Source: G963677325 sp963810555
GTDB taxonomy: Bacteria > Bacteroidota > Bacteroidia > Bacteroidales > Prolixibacteraceae
Direction: 5' to 3'
DNA: 64,000 nucleotides
Assembly: GCA_963810555.1 (NCBI GenBank)
Contig: CAWENX010000007.1
Coordinates: 248,001 to 312,000, forward strand
Every line of letters starts with the position of its first letter. Positions within the stretch are counted from its first letter, which is position 1. The notes under the pieces were generated by a model, which did no database searches, had not been told where the DNA came from, and saw nothing but the letters and a program-made list of their open reading frames with translations. Shown here piece after piece: positions 53,849 through 62,699 of this stretch. The position numbers were made by a program, and so were the translations under genes.

Positions 53849-54289
53849 CAACTCTAAAATAACTCTAATTTAACATTGATACCCTTATTTCAACATTTAT
53901 TTACAGAAATATCTGAAAATAGAATACGATTTGATCACATATAATTGTTATTAATGACCAATTTTATTGTTTTCTGATATTTTTAAATCATATTGACATT
54001 TTTTAAAAAATATCAATATCTTTCTGTCATTAGTTAATAGATTTTTTGAACGGCGTAATTTAGCTTCCTAAAGGCCGGCCTGATATCTGTTGTGAAGGGA
54101 ATATCTGTTACAGGTTTACCTGACCTGTAAATTGATTGGGGTAACGGAGCGTCTAATATAAGTTGATCTCACCAGGGAACATTAAAAGATTTATTTTTAC
54201 CTTTAACATGGAGATTGAACTAATGTGGTTTTTCAGATAATTGCATTTCGGAATAGTTTACATAGTTTGTTTATCTTACGAATAATAGT

Positions 54290-54403
54290 TTGAAAAGAAA
54301 ATTCAAAAGGCCCCGTCCCCTACGAATACCTGTCATACAGCTTATCGCGATTTTAATCCTGATTGCAATACTTATGCTGCGCCGTTGTCACTTCAGGTTT
54401 TAG
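54290..54403 (+). CDS. Possible small single-helix membrane protein
   Basis: 37 residues from a TTG: a very basic N-terminus (KRKFKRPRPLRI) then one hydrophobic helix (PVIQLIAILILIAILML) and RRCHFRF at the end. It has the look of a real microprotein but has no ATG, no recognised family and no clear promoter, so this is a weak call. It lies alone in a 1.1-kb gap. Confidence 0.3.
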   Translation: MKRKFKRPRPLRIPVIQLIAILILIAILMLRRCHFRF

Positions 54404-54574
54404 TCATCAGAGTTTGAAAAAGAATGTAATTCCCGGATTTATTTGCCTGATTATACTTCGGGCCGGATAGTCACCTTTCTCTCACACAATCCCAATCCCT
54501 TTACCCGATTTCCCAAGGCCTTTGCCTGACCTTCCCCCTGTCATGGCCCAATCATGACCGTATGATAAGCATAA

Positions 54575-54651
54575 TTTAAACACTATTTATACACTATATT
54601 TCCACTAATTAGTGCAGATATAGTGCAGAAATAGTGCAGATATAGTGTAGA
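54575..54651 (+). repeat. 77-bp element of seven 11-bp units (subfamily 2)
   Basis: TTTAAACACTA, TTTATACACTA, TATTTCCACTA, ATTAGTGCAGA, TATAGTGCAGA, AATAGTGCAGA, TATAGTGTAGA. Left units (ACACTA) are partly inverted relative to right units (TAGTGT), so a long hairpin is possible. Same layout as 30580-30656. Confidence 0.8.
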
Positions 54652-54796
54652 AGCTATGTATATGGTATGACTTTGGCAGGGTCCTGGTTCAAGGTTATGC
54701 CGGAACATTAATTACCCCCGGTAAGCATAAATCAGAACTGAAACCAGACATAAAATATGGAAAATTATCAGGTTCAGAACTTATACCGAACTCAAT

Positions 54797-56090
54797 TTAA
54801 TTAGAGTTTTTCCAGGTGTAGGCATGAGGCCAGGCAGCGGTATTGGTTGGAACCACTGTATGACAAATGTGGCACCCGTTGGTATGTTCAGGATTTGTCC
54901 CGCCATGGGCTTCACCGAATTCAGATATATTTCCAGCTCCCCTTGAGTCGGAGTGGCAGACTCCGCAACTGGAGATACTCTTTATTTTAGCCGATCCCTG
55001 GTACTGGACAGGCTGATAATTATCTGATGCTTCGCGGGATGGGTACATGGCATGGGGGCTTCCGTGGCAGGATGGACAGTACATTGCCCCATGACCTTTG
55101 GAATTCCTGTAGAGAGCGGCGCCGGTATTAACCTCGTCCACACCTGTGTGGCAGGTTACACACATCGGTTCAGTTGCCCATGGAATCCGTCCGGCAGCAA
55201 TAGTTGAAGCAACGTTTGTCATATCGCCATGGCAGTGTGGTACAATTGCCGCCGGCGGCTGTATGCCTGAGGCTCCGGCTGCACTGCGTTGTTACCCCCG
55301 GATGACAGTCGTAACAGGTAATTCCGGCTACGGAAGCGTGGAATCCATGAATTGCACGGGAAAGGTACATCTGGGGACCAGTAGTGATGCCCAATGCAGG
55401 GCTTGGGTGACAACTTGCACAAAGAACCGGCTGATTTGATGCCGAAGAGAGGGTTGTTCCATTATGTGCATCGTGCTTGGCCAGAACATCCTCAAAGGCA
55501 TTAGCAGCTGATGTTCCATGACATTTTGCGCAGTTGATCTCGTCGGATGTCGGAACAGTATTATGAGTCTGTGCCACTATCGTTCCACTGCTGTTCTTAA
55601 CGGTTATTTCGGCGACCTGGTAAGGATTCCAGGTTCCACTGTCATCGACCGGGACAACCGGAATACCTTCGGCGATGAAATGGTCACCGGCCGCAGTCAT
55701 GTTGCCCGTAAGACCATAACCCTTCAAACCAATGTCATGAGCAAGCGTTACGTTAAAGAGTTTCATGGCGTTGTCCCAAAAGCCTCCGTAAGCCCTTTTG
55801 CCGTATGAATAGCTATTGTTTGTAAGCTTGTAAGATACAGTAAGGCCATTTGTCTCCACAGAAGGAGGATTACCTCTTTTCACCACCTGAACCCATACAT
55901 TGTTATAAGGGGGGAGTATAACCAGCTTGCCATAAGTGGGATTGAGGCAATGCATCCCAAGATCATTCCAGGAAAATACAACATATTCGCCGGAGGATGC
56001 CGGTGGAAGAAGATTGTTGCTTTTTTTACATGAATAGAACACAACGATCAATAAGACAGATAAAGAGCAAATCGCTATCCGAATTTTCAT
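54797..56090 (-). CDS. Octaheme c-type cytochrome lipoprotein, one frameshift
   Basis: About 431 residues. A lipobox Cys (VVFYSC, about residue 21) indicates a lipoprotein. The N-terminal domain (VVFSWNDLGMHCLNPTYGK...) is followed by heme motifs CAKCH, CASCH, CYDCH, CTHCH, CVTCH, CPSCH, CGVCH and CHICH. The fourth motif appears only if the extra base near 55237 is removed, which also restores DMTNVASTIAAG, so the frameshift is very likely not natural to the working gene. Role is electron transfer at the cell envelope; partner unknown. No c-type maturation gene is adjacent. Confidence 0.85.
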
Positions 56091-56334
56091 AGGAATTAAA
56101 TTTTATTCAATGGCTTTAAGGATAAGAGGGATAATTATGTATTTAATATTCAATTTAAATGAAAATATCGAATCGGAGATTTGTATTATGATTTATTTTT
56201 ACCATTTTCAGACTAAAACACAAATTACGAATTACACAAATTAAGACTAATTACACGAAAAAATGAAACGGAGAATTTTTTATAAAATAAAACTATTTTG
56301 ACCAGATTTCTTGTCATGAATGGTATAATTTATT
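56091..56334. other. Intergenic gap between divergent cytochrome and cobalamin locus
   Basis: AT-rich, with AATTACACGAA-type words repeated (56222-56260). No gene. Confidence 0.5.
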
Positions 56335-56342
56335 TACTTTTG
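56335..56342 (+). promoter_or_regulatory. TAnnTTTG -7 box ahead of the cobalamin riboswitch
   Basis: TACTTTTG; a CTTG lies about 21 bp upstream at the -33 position. Confidence 0.5.
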
Positions 56343-56349
56343 TAACAAA

Positions 56350-56545
56350 ATTGGTTCCGCCGGTTGGCGGATTAAAAGGGAATCCGGTGAAAATCCGGGA
56401 CAGTACCCGCTGCTGTAAACCCGTGTTCCGCATTTGCGGAATAATTTGTTTCTGGTTAATAACCACTATTCTGATCCAAAGAAGGAATGGGAAGGTAACC
56501 GGAAATCGGGAAAAGTCAGAAGACCTGCCTATTGCGGTTTAAGCT
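56350..56545 (+). ncRNA. Cobalamin riboswitch
   Basis: Core landmarks in order: GGGAATCCGGTGAAAATCCG, GACAGTACCCGCTGCTGTAA, then GGGAAGGTAACCGG and the B12-box AAGTCAGAAGACCTGCC (56513-56529). Two peripheral hairpins are TCCGCCGGTTGGCGGA (56356-56371) and TTCCGCATTTGCGGAA (56426-56441), both related to dispersed palindromes at 16507 and 16534. The segment CCGGTTCCC about 40 bp after the box could pair with GGGAAxCCGG and may be part of the expression platform. It controls the three genes downstream. Confidence 0.93.
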
Positions 56546-56677
56546 TTCGGGATAAAAGCGTTCAGGTGGCCGGTTCCCATTCTGTAAAACTTCCGATGAG
56601 CTAAAATCAGGTTTTAACGAATTTAACGAATTGTTACAAATTTCACAAATTCATTGAATCAATTGATTTTAACTGTG

Positions 56678-57616
56678 ATGAATCTGACTGTATTTAAGAA
56701 AAGAATCATTCCTCGCAATGAAGGAAAAATTATTTATGTGCTCATTTGCCTTTTAACAGTAATTTCAGCCTCATGCGACAAGAAGGAACAACTCGGGATA
56801 ACATCCCAATCACCTTATATCACCAAAGTCTTCGAATACTACTATGCCCCGGGACAGCATGCTTCCCTGATAAGCGGCAATGCAAAGGGAGAAGATTTCA
56901 TCGGAAAACCCTGGGAAAACGGTAAGAGTTTCACATACCTTGGAGGCTGGGGAGGTTATATCATTGCGGGATTTGATCACAAGGTAAATAACAGAACGGG
57001 GTACGATTTTGCTGTTTATGCTCAGCCAGGGGCTGAATCAGAACCCGGAGTTGTTTATGTCATGGAAGATTCAAACGGTGACGGACTGCCCAATGACGGT
57101 GATTGGATCGAATTAAAGGGGAGCGAATTCAACAACAGCGAGACCATTCACAATTACCGTGTTACTTATTATAAACCATTAAACAATGGAAATGTGACAT
57201 GGTCGGACAACCAGGGAAATGAAGGGGAGCTTGTTCCGCAATTTGATTCGGAGTTATGGTGGTGGAGCGGCTATGGTAATAAAACAGAAATTTCATTCTC
57301 AGGAGTCAGACTGCCGGATGCCTATCAAAATAATCCTGAAGGGGACGGCACAGAACACTGGACTATCCGCCCCGGATTGTTTTCATTCGGTTATGCAGAG
57401 TGTTACGGGAACAGCGACTACAACAGTACCCTGAAAGCCAACCTGTTCGATATTTCCAATGCCGTTGACAATAACGGTGATCCTGTTTCACTTGACGGGA
57501 TAAATTTTATAAAAGTACAAAGCGGAGTGTTCCAGATAGCGGGATGGCTGAATGAAGTTTCTACTGAAATCAGCGGAGCGGCCGATCTTTCACTGATTGG
57601 ACCTGCAATTGATTAG
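56678..57616 (+). CDS. Secreted lipoprotein of the cobalamin locus
   Basis: 312 residues from the ATG at 56678. A lipobox at VISASC (about residue 32) marks a lipoprotein. The mature domain contains FIGKPWENGKSFTYLGGWGG, FDHKVNNRTGYDFAVYAQPG, EDSNGDGLPNDGDWIELKG and a C-terminal DGINFIKVQSG. Similar proteins occur in Bacteroidota beside BtuB-type receptors and are annotated only as cell-surface proteins. The riboswitch directly upstream implies cobalamin-repressed expression and a role in corrinoid capture or handling, which is inference. Confidence 0.75.
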   Translation: MNLTVFKKRIIPRNEGKIIYVLICLLTVISASCDKKEQLGITSQSPYITKVFEYYYAPGQHASLISGNAKGEDFIGKPWENGKSFTYLGGWGGYIIAGFDHKVNNRTGYDFAVYAQPGAESEPGVVYVMEDSNGDGLPNDGDWIELKGSEFNNSETIHNYRVTYYKPLNNGNVTWSDNQGNEGELVPQFDSELWWWSGYGNKTEISFSGVRLPDAYQNNPEGDGTEHWTIRPGLFSFGYAECYGNSDYNSTLKANLFDISNAVDNNGDPVSLDGINFIKVQSGVFQIAGWLNEVSTEISGAADLSLIGPAID

Positions 57617-57671
57617 TGAATGAACCTCCTAAGATATCACACAAAGAGTTCACACAAAGGAAGCGCAATGA

Positions 57672-59735
57672 GTGGCTTTGCGTGAAACAAAAAAGTCCAT
57701 TCCCATTCCTGCGTTTTTTATATCGAAGTGGTCGGTTCACTATTCATTATCAATTATCATTTGTTTACTTCTGTTCTCACTCAATGGTTATTCAAATATT
57801 CCTGATACCCTGCACATTAAGACCGTTATAATCACAGCCGATAAAATAATTAAAGAAGATGCAGGTAAAACAAAAATGCGTATTGATTCCCTTGCTATGA
57901 TCAATTCCCTTACTTCAACTTTATCTGATCTGATTGAACGAAACACCCCTGTTTTTATCAAAGAATACGGACGCGGGGCAATGGCAACGGCTTCATTCAG
58001 GGGAACTGCACCTTCTCATACACAGGTGTCGTGGAATGGGATAGAACTGAACTCTCCGATGCTTGGTATGGTTGACTTTTCTACGATTCCGGTTTATTTT
58101 ACTGACAATGTGACTTTATTGTACGGGGCTTCCTCCATATCAGAAAAAAGCGGGGCGCTTGGTGGTACAGTCAAACTGCAAAACAGCGCTGACTGGCAGA
58201 ATCGTTTTTCAGGGAGGATATTGACAGGAATAGGAAGTTATGGCACAAAAGATGAATTTCTGAGAATTAATCTCGGGAATAAAAAGTTACAGTTCCAGAG
58301 CCGCGGATATTATAACTATTCAGACAATGACTATGTTTTTACAAATAAATTCAATGCTGATATTGATCCGGCTACAGGCAAATATATTTATCCAAGGCAG
58401 AGAAACCGGAATGCAGAATATAAGAATTATGGAACTTTACAGGAACTGTATTACCGTCCGGATGATAAAAACATCTTTACTTTCAGATACTGGTACCAGC
58501 ACAACGACAGGAGTTTGCCCAAACTTCTCACAAATGAATCAGGCTCTGATGCAAATATTAACCGCCAGATTGAGGATGCCCACAGGGCACTGGTTGAATG
58601 GAAAAACTGGGGTCAAAAAGGAAGTTTCAGCATAAGCTCGGGATGGAATATCCAGTTAATGAAATACTGGCTTAAAACGAAGGTTTTTGGCTCTGAAGAC
58701 CAGTTTGTGATAAACTCTGATTCCAGATCAGCAAGCTGGCTGAATAAAATCAGATACAATTATAATTTTAGCAAAGACTTATCACTTATAGCAGGTATTG
58801 ATGCTGATGTTCATCAGGTTAAATCATGGAATACACCTCAGACCGAAGAGCCTGCAGGATATATTAAATCACGTTCCGAAAATTCAGTTATCATTCAGTT
58901 AAGTAAAAATTTTGGTGAAAAACTTGCAGCAAATATACTGGGACGCCAGAACTTAATTGACGGACATTCTGCCCCTTTTATTCCCTCTGCCGGCATTGAA
59001 TATCATCCATTGACGGATCGTCAGTTTTTTATTAAAACCAATATCGCAAGAAACTACCATGAACCTTCTCTCAATGACCTTTATTATATTCCGGGAGGGA
59101 ATCCGAATCTGAAATCAGAAAAAGGAGTTACAGCTGATCTCGGAACAGGCTATTCAGGTTCAATCCATAAGACAAACTTTCATCTTGCCTTAAATGGATA
59201 TGTTTCTCATATTGAGAACTGGATTATCTGGCTTCCCTCTCCCCAGGGATACTGGGAACCATTTAACATGAAAAGAGTCAATGCCTCAGGAATTGAATTT
59301 CATAGTGGTTTTGAAGGAAACATCCTGAACTTCCGGTATCAGTTCAATGGCAATTATGCTTATACAAGGTCAGTAAACAGAAATGATCCACAAAACCGGG
59401 CGGATGAATCAATTGGCAAACAGCTTCCTTATATCCCCCTTCATTCGGCAAATTTTCTTGTCGATATTTCAAGATCAGGATTTCACCTGACATGGCTGTG
59501 GAATTATTACAGTAAAAGATACACTGCAACCAGTACAGATAAAGAGACCGTGCTGGATGTTATTTATCCTTACATCATGAATAATTTGTGCCTTGGTAAA
59601 GAAACAGGACATAAAAGGCAAAAATTTGATATTGAACTGAGAATATTTAACCTTTTCAATGAGGATTACCGTACCGTCCTTCAGCTTCCTATGCCTGGAA
59701 GAAATTATTCTCTGCTTTTACGTTACGACTTTTAA
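57672..59735 (+). CDS. TonB-dependent receptor, BtuB-like
   Basis: About 687 residues; GTG at 57672 is the first start, and the true one is uncertain. Signal peptide about 22-40, part of it coded by a 7-bp array (57736-57770). The plug domain follows (KTVIITADKI... SDLIERNTPVFIKEYGRGAM, TASFRGTAPSHTQVSWNGI), then a 22-strand-type barrel ending in the aromatic LLLRYDF. Position in the riboswitch-controlled operon, with a BtuG-like gene 3 bp downstream, supports vitamin B12 uptake. TonB supplies the energy across the outer membrane. Length is near that of BtuB-type receptors (about 600-700). Confidence 0.88.
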   Translation: MALRETKKSIPIPAFFISKWSVHYSLSIIICLLLFSLNGYSNIPDTLHIKTVIITADKIIKEDAGKTKMRIDSLAMINSLTSTLSDLIERNTPVFIKEYGRGAMATASFRGTAPSHTQVSWNGIELNSPMLGMVDFSTIPVYFTDNVTLLYGASSISEKSGALGGTVKLQNSADWQNRFSGRILTGIGSYGTKDEFLRINLGNKKLQFQSRGYYNYSDNDYVFTNKFNADIDPATGKYIYPRQRNRNAEYKNYGTLQELYYRPDDKNIFTFRYWYQHNDRSLPKLLTNESGSDANINRQIEDAHRALVEWKNWGQKGSFSISSGWNIQLMKYWLKTKVFGSEDQFVINSDSRSASWLNKIRYNYNFSKDLSLIAGIDADVHQVKSWNTPQTEEPAGYIKSRSENSVIIQLSKNFGEKLAANILGRQNLIDGHSAPFIPSAGIEYHPLTDRQFFIKTNIARNYHEPSLNDLYYIPGGNPNLKSEKGVTADLGTGYSGSIHKTNFHLALNGYVSHIENWIIWLPSPQGYWEPFNMKRVNASGIEFHSGFEGNILNFRYQFNGNYAYTRSVNRNDPQNRADESIGKQLPYIPLHSANFLVDISRSGFHLTWLWNYYSKRYTATSTDKETVLDVIYPYIMNNLCLGKETGHKRQKFDIELRIFNLFNEDYRTVLQLPMPGRNYSLLLRYDF
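57736..57770 (+). repeat. Five-unit 7-bp array coding a signal-peptide region
   Basis: TTCACTA, TTCATTA, TCAATTA, TCATTTG, TTTACTT. A related ATTGACA/ATTGATA array is at 62561-62586 between genes. Confidence 0.7.
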
Positions 59736-59738
59736 CAC

Positions 59739-60803
59739 ATGATGATCAAAATTCAAATAGCTCTTATTTGTGCCATTATACTTGCGGCAATTTCAGCCTG
59801 CATGAAAGATGATGAATGGATTAAAAGGAATTATAATGCAGAGTCAGTCCCCAAAGGTGTTTTTATTTTAAATGAAGGGAACTTCATGTACGGGAATTCA
59901 ACGTTGTCTTTTTATGATCCTGCAAAAAGGACAGTCCGGAATGAGCTGTTTTACAATGTCAACGGCCTGCCTCTCGGCGATGTGGGACAGTCCATGATTA
60001 TCAGGGGAAATAAGGGATATATTGTGATGAACAATTCGGGAAAGATTTATATCATCGATACCTCAACAGGAAAATACACCGGCAAAATAACAGGATTGAC
60101 CTCACCAAGATATATCCATATTAGCAGTGACGAAAAAGCCTATATTACGGATTTATACGCGGGACAGATTAAAATATTCAATCCTGAAACCGATGTTGTT
60201 ACCGATTCAATTGTGACAACGGGACATCCCTCAACGGAACAAATGGCCCAGGTGGGCGATCTTCTTTTTGTCACATGCTGGTCATATGATAATACAGTAC
60301 TGGTAATTAATACTAAAACTGATTCGATAATAAAAGAGATTAAGACAGGGAAACAGCCAGGTGGTATTGTCAAAGACAAACTGAATAAAATATGGGTACT
60401 GAGTGACGGGGGGTGGGGAAAACCGGGAAGCATCGATCGTACTCCCTCTCTTCAAAGAATAGATCCGGCAACCGGTCATATTGAATTGACTCTTGATCTC
60501 CCGGCAGACATAACTCCAACGAGGCTTTCTGTCAACGGGACCGGCGATACATTGGTGTTTTTAAGCAAAGGTATATGGAAAATGCCCATTGACTCAGATG
60601 TTCTGCCTGAAACACCCTTTATTTCTTCAAACAATCAGCTTTTTTATGCTCTTGGTATTGATCCTGAGAGTTCTGAAATCTATTTCAGCGATGCCATTGA
60701 CTATATGCAAAGAGGGATCATCTATCGTTACTCCGCAAAGGGTGCAAAAATAGACAGCTTCAAAACCGGAATAATACCAGGATTCTTTTGTTTTAAACGT
60801 TAG
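59739..60803 (+). CDS. BtuG-like surface lipoprotein (YncE/DUF5074-type beta-propeller)
   Basis: 354 residues. Lipobox Cys at AISAC (about residue 21). The mature protein starts VPKGVFILNEGNFMYGNSTLSFYDP, typical of Bacteroidota BtuG-type proteins, followed by repeated blades (KGYIVMNNSGKIYIIDTST, KAYITDLYAGQIKIFNPET, NTVLVINTKTDSIIKEIKTG). BtuG binds cobalamin at the cell surface and passes it to BtuB. The 3-bp spacing from the receptor gene and the riboswitch upstream support this. It ends immediately before the convergent PAP2 gene, with no gap. Confidence 0.85.
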   Translation: MMIKIQIALICAIILAAISACMKDDEWIKRNYNAESVPKGVFILNEGNFMYGNSTLSFYDPAKRTVRNELFYNVNGLPLGDVGQSMIIRGNKGYIVMNNSGKIYIIDTSTGKYTGKITGLTSPRYIHISSDEKAYITDLYAGQIKIFNPETDVVTDSIVTTGHPSTEQMAQVGDLLFVTCWSYDNTVLVINTKTDSIIKEIKTGKQPGGIVKDKLNKIWVLSDGGWGKPGSIDRTPSLQRIDPATGHIELTLDLPADITPTRLSVNGTGDTLVFLSKGIWKMPIDSDVLPETPFISSNNQLFYALGIDPESSEIYFSDAIDYMQRGIIYRYSAKGAKIDSFKTGIIPGFFCFKR

Positions 60804-61688
60804 TTATATCGTCATTACACAGATGAAACCGCCACCGTTTTTATAAATGGCAGGTAAAATTATCGCTTCACCTATAGTCTTAAGCCTAAAGCCTAAACCC
60901 CTGTTGTTGTTTTTACCCCAGCGATACTGATGGGTAAAATACACAAATTTTGTTGTGAATATTCCTATCCCCGCTCCCACCAGGACATCGGAAATCCAAT
61001 GCCTGTTGTTCAGCATTCTCAATGCACCTGTTGCAGTAGCGGCGGCATATCCGCCAACGCTAATCCAGGGTGAGACGTCCCTGTATTCCATATCCAGCAT
61101 TGTTGCCAGCATGAACGCCTCGGTTGTGTGTCCGGAAGGCATTGAATGATAACTGCTCCCGTCGGGACGCTCAATATGAGTACCGATTTTTAATGATTGA
61201 ACAATGATCAGGGTAAGCAACTGAGATTTGGCGAATATAATTGATTGGTTTAAAAAATCGCTCCTGCTTTTTACACCCATTGCTTTTAATCCGAAGACGG
61301 CAACACCGGGAACCAATTGCAGATAATTATCAGCCTTTGTGGAAAAACCGGGATATTGACCGGTAATTCTTTGCTGAATCGTATATTTGCTCAGCATGGT
61401 ATTCTCCGGAACTGCCATAGTGACCAGACCTGACGTAATCAGTCCGGCCGGTATATAAGCGGCATTCAGCCATTTATTCCCTTTTGAAGTGTTATTTGAA
61501 AATGATTGTTTTCCTCCGTTTTGAGATAATGTGTCTTTTAAAAGAAATGGAAGATTATTAAAGTGATCAGTTTTCCGAAATTGATATTTTTCTCTGTTTG
61601 TTACATTTATTACTGGAAAAGGATCGCGGGGAAAAAGTGGATTCGCGCAAAGAAAAAAAGTCATAATAAAACACAGACGCAGTATCAT
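60804..61688 (-). CDS. PAP2-family phosphatase (membrane-associated)
   Basis: 294 residues. Signal peptide or first helix about 1-18, then a membrane region. The three catalytic motifs of the acid phosphatase/lipid phosphatase fold are present: K..THIERPDGS, SMPSGHTTE and RMLNNRHWISDV. It dephosphorylates lipid or isoprenoid phosphates, e.g. undecaprenyl diphosphate, in family members; the substrate is not assigned. The C-terminus (KNGGGFICVMTI) overlaps nothing but abuts the BtuG-like stop, so the two genes converge with no terminator space. Confidence 0.88.
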   Translation of the reverse strand: MILRLCFIMTFFLCANPLFPRDPFPVINVTNREKYQFRKTDHFNNLPFLLKDTLSQNGGKQSFSNNTSKGNKWLNAAYIPAGLITSGLVTMAVPENTMLSKYTIQQRITGQYPGFSTKADNYLQLVPGVAVFGLKAMGVKSRSDFLNQSIIFAKSQLLTLIIVQSLKIGTHIERPDGSSYHSMPSGHTTEAFMLATMLDMEYRDVSPWISVGGYAAATATGALRMLNNRHWISDVLVGAGIGIFTTKFVYFTHQYRWGKNNNRGLGFRLKTIGEAIILPAIYKNGGGFICVMTI

Positions 61689-61728
61689 AAATTGCTCGTA
61701 TGAATGTGAGACAAAGAAGCCATTTTAC

Positions 61729-61736
61729 TAAATTTG
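61729..61736 (+). promoter_or_regulatory. TAnnTTTG -7 box for the YwbE gene
   Basis: TAAATTTG, 45 bp ahead of the ATG at 61781. Confidence 0.4.
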
Positions 61737-61780
61737 CAGCACAAAAATGTGAATACTTCAAAAATATCAATAATTATTGT

Positions 61781-61975
61781 ATGGACGGGCAAAGCAGGAA
61801 TAATATTAAGCCGGGAATAAAAGTCGCTGTTGTTCTTAAGAAAAATCAAAGAACCGGTGAGTTGACCGAAGGAATTGTAAAAGAAATACTAACGAACAGT
61901 CAGTTCCATCCACACGGAATAAAGGTAAGATTGGAAACCGGTGAAATAGGCAGAATACAACGGATATTATCCTAA
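61781..61975 (+). CDS. YwbE-family small protein
   Basis: 64 residues from the ATG at 61781; a longer reading from 61700 adds a segment overlapping the promoter box and is rejected. The sequence has the family pattern NIKPGIKVAVVLKKNQRTGELTEG and HPHGIKVRLETGEIGRIQRI. Function of YwbE proteins is unknown; an SH3-like or KOW-like barrel is plausible. It precedes the lumazine synthase gene by 75 bp on the same strand. Confidence 0.85.
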   Translation: MDGQSRNNIKPGIKVAVVLKKNQRTGELTEGIVKEILTNSQFHPHGIKVRLETGEIGRIQRILS

Positions 61976-62049
61976 GTGAATTTTATGTCTTTAAAACCTT
62001 CTGCCGGAGTTTAAATTCAGGCATGTTATTGAAAATTAAAAATCATTAA

Positions 62050-62544
62050 ATGGCAACAAAAAATCTTTCTGACTACGATTTAAACTCTGTCCCTGATTCA
62101 AAGGACTTTAAATTCGGTATTGTTGTTTCTGAATGGAATTATGAAATTACAGGGTCTCTTTTGCGGGGTGCGGTTGAAACCCTCATGAAACATGGGACAC
62201 ATGAGAAGAATATAATCGTGAAACATGTTCCCGGAAGTTTTGAATTAACCTTAGGGGGAAGGTTTTTCGCTGAATATACAGATGTCGATGCAATTATTCT
62301 CCTGGGATGTGTGATCCAGGGAGAAACGAGACATTTTGATTTTATTTGTCAGAGTGTAACAAAAGGAACAACCGATTTAAACCTCAAATATGGAATTCCG
62401 GTAATCTTTGGAGTCCTGACTACCAATAATCAACAGCAAGCACTTGAAAGGGCCGGTGGCAAACTGGGAAATAAAGGCGATGAAGCAGCAATAACAGCCA
62501 TAAAAATGGCTTCTCTTCACCGGGATTTTAAAAGTTCACTCTAA
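62050..62544 (+). CDS. ribH: 6,7-dimethyl-8-ribityllumazine synthase
   Basis: 164 residues. Penultimate step of riboflavin synthesis: it joins the ribitylaminouracil and butanone phosphate. Family motifs: VVSEWNYEITGSLLRGA, HVPGSFELTLGG and LLGCVIQGETRHFDF, with the catalytic His of the last motif. The N-terminal extension before the first strand is short, as usual. The enzyme forms cytosolic pentamers or icosahedral shells. No other rib gene is nearby. Confidence 0.95.
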   Translation: MATKNLSDYDLNSVPDSKDFKFGIVVSEWNYEITGSLLRGAVETLMKHGTHEKNIIVKHVPGSFELTLGGRFFAEYTDVDAIILLGCVIQGETRHFDFICQSVTKGTTDLNLKYGIPVIFGVLTTNNQQQALERAGGKLGNKGDEAAITAIKMASLHRDFKSSL

Positions 62545-62699
62545 GTTTCAGATTTCCAGAAAATTGACAATTGATAATTGACAATTAAAGAAAATTTCAA
62601 ACTTTTAACCAAGGTCTCTTCATTGCGAACAAGGTGGAACCCGGGCTGATTACTGATTACTCTCTAATCCGTTAGCTAAAGATGACGGCATAGTAGAAT

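Noticed and set aside
3763..55240. Programmed +1 frameshifting as a general system
   Set aside because: The 15 apparent insertion sites share no slippery codon or downstream signal, one-base losses also occur, and the sites cluster by position; sequence error or decay is the simpler explanation.
56351..56542. Open frame across the cobalamin riboswitch
   Set aside because: The sequence is explained by riboswitch structure.
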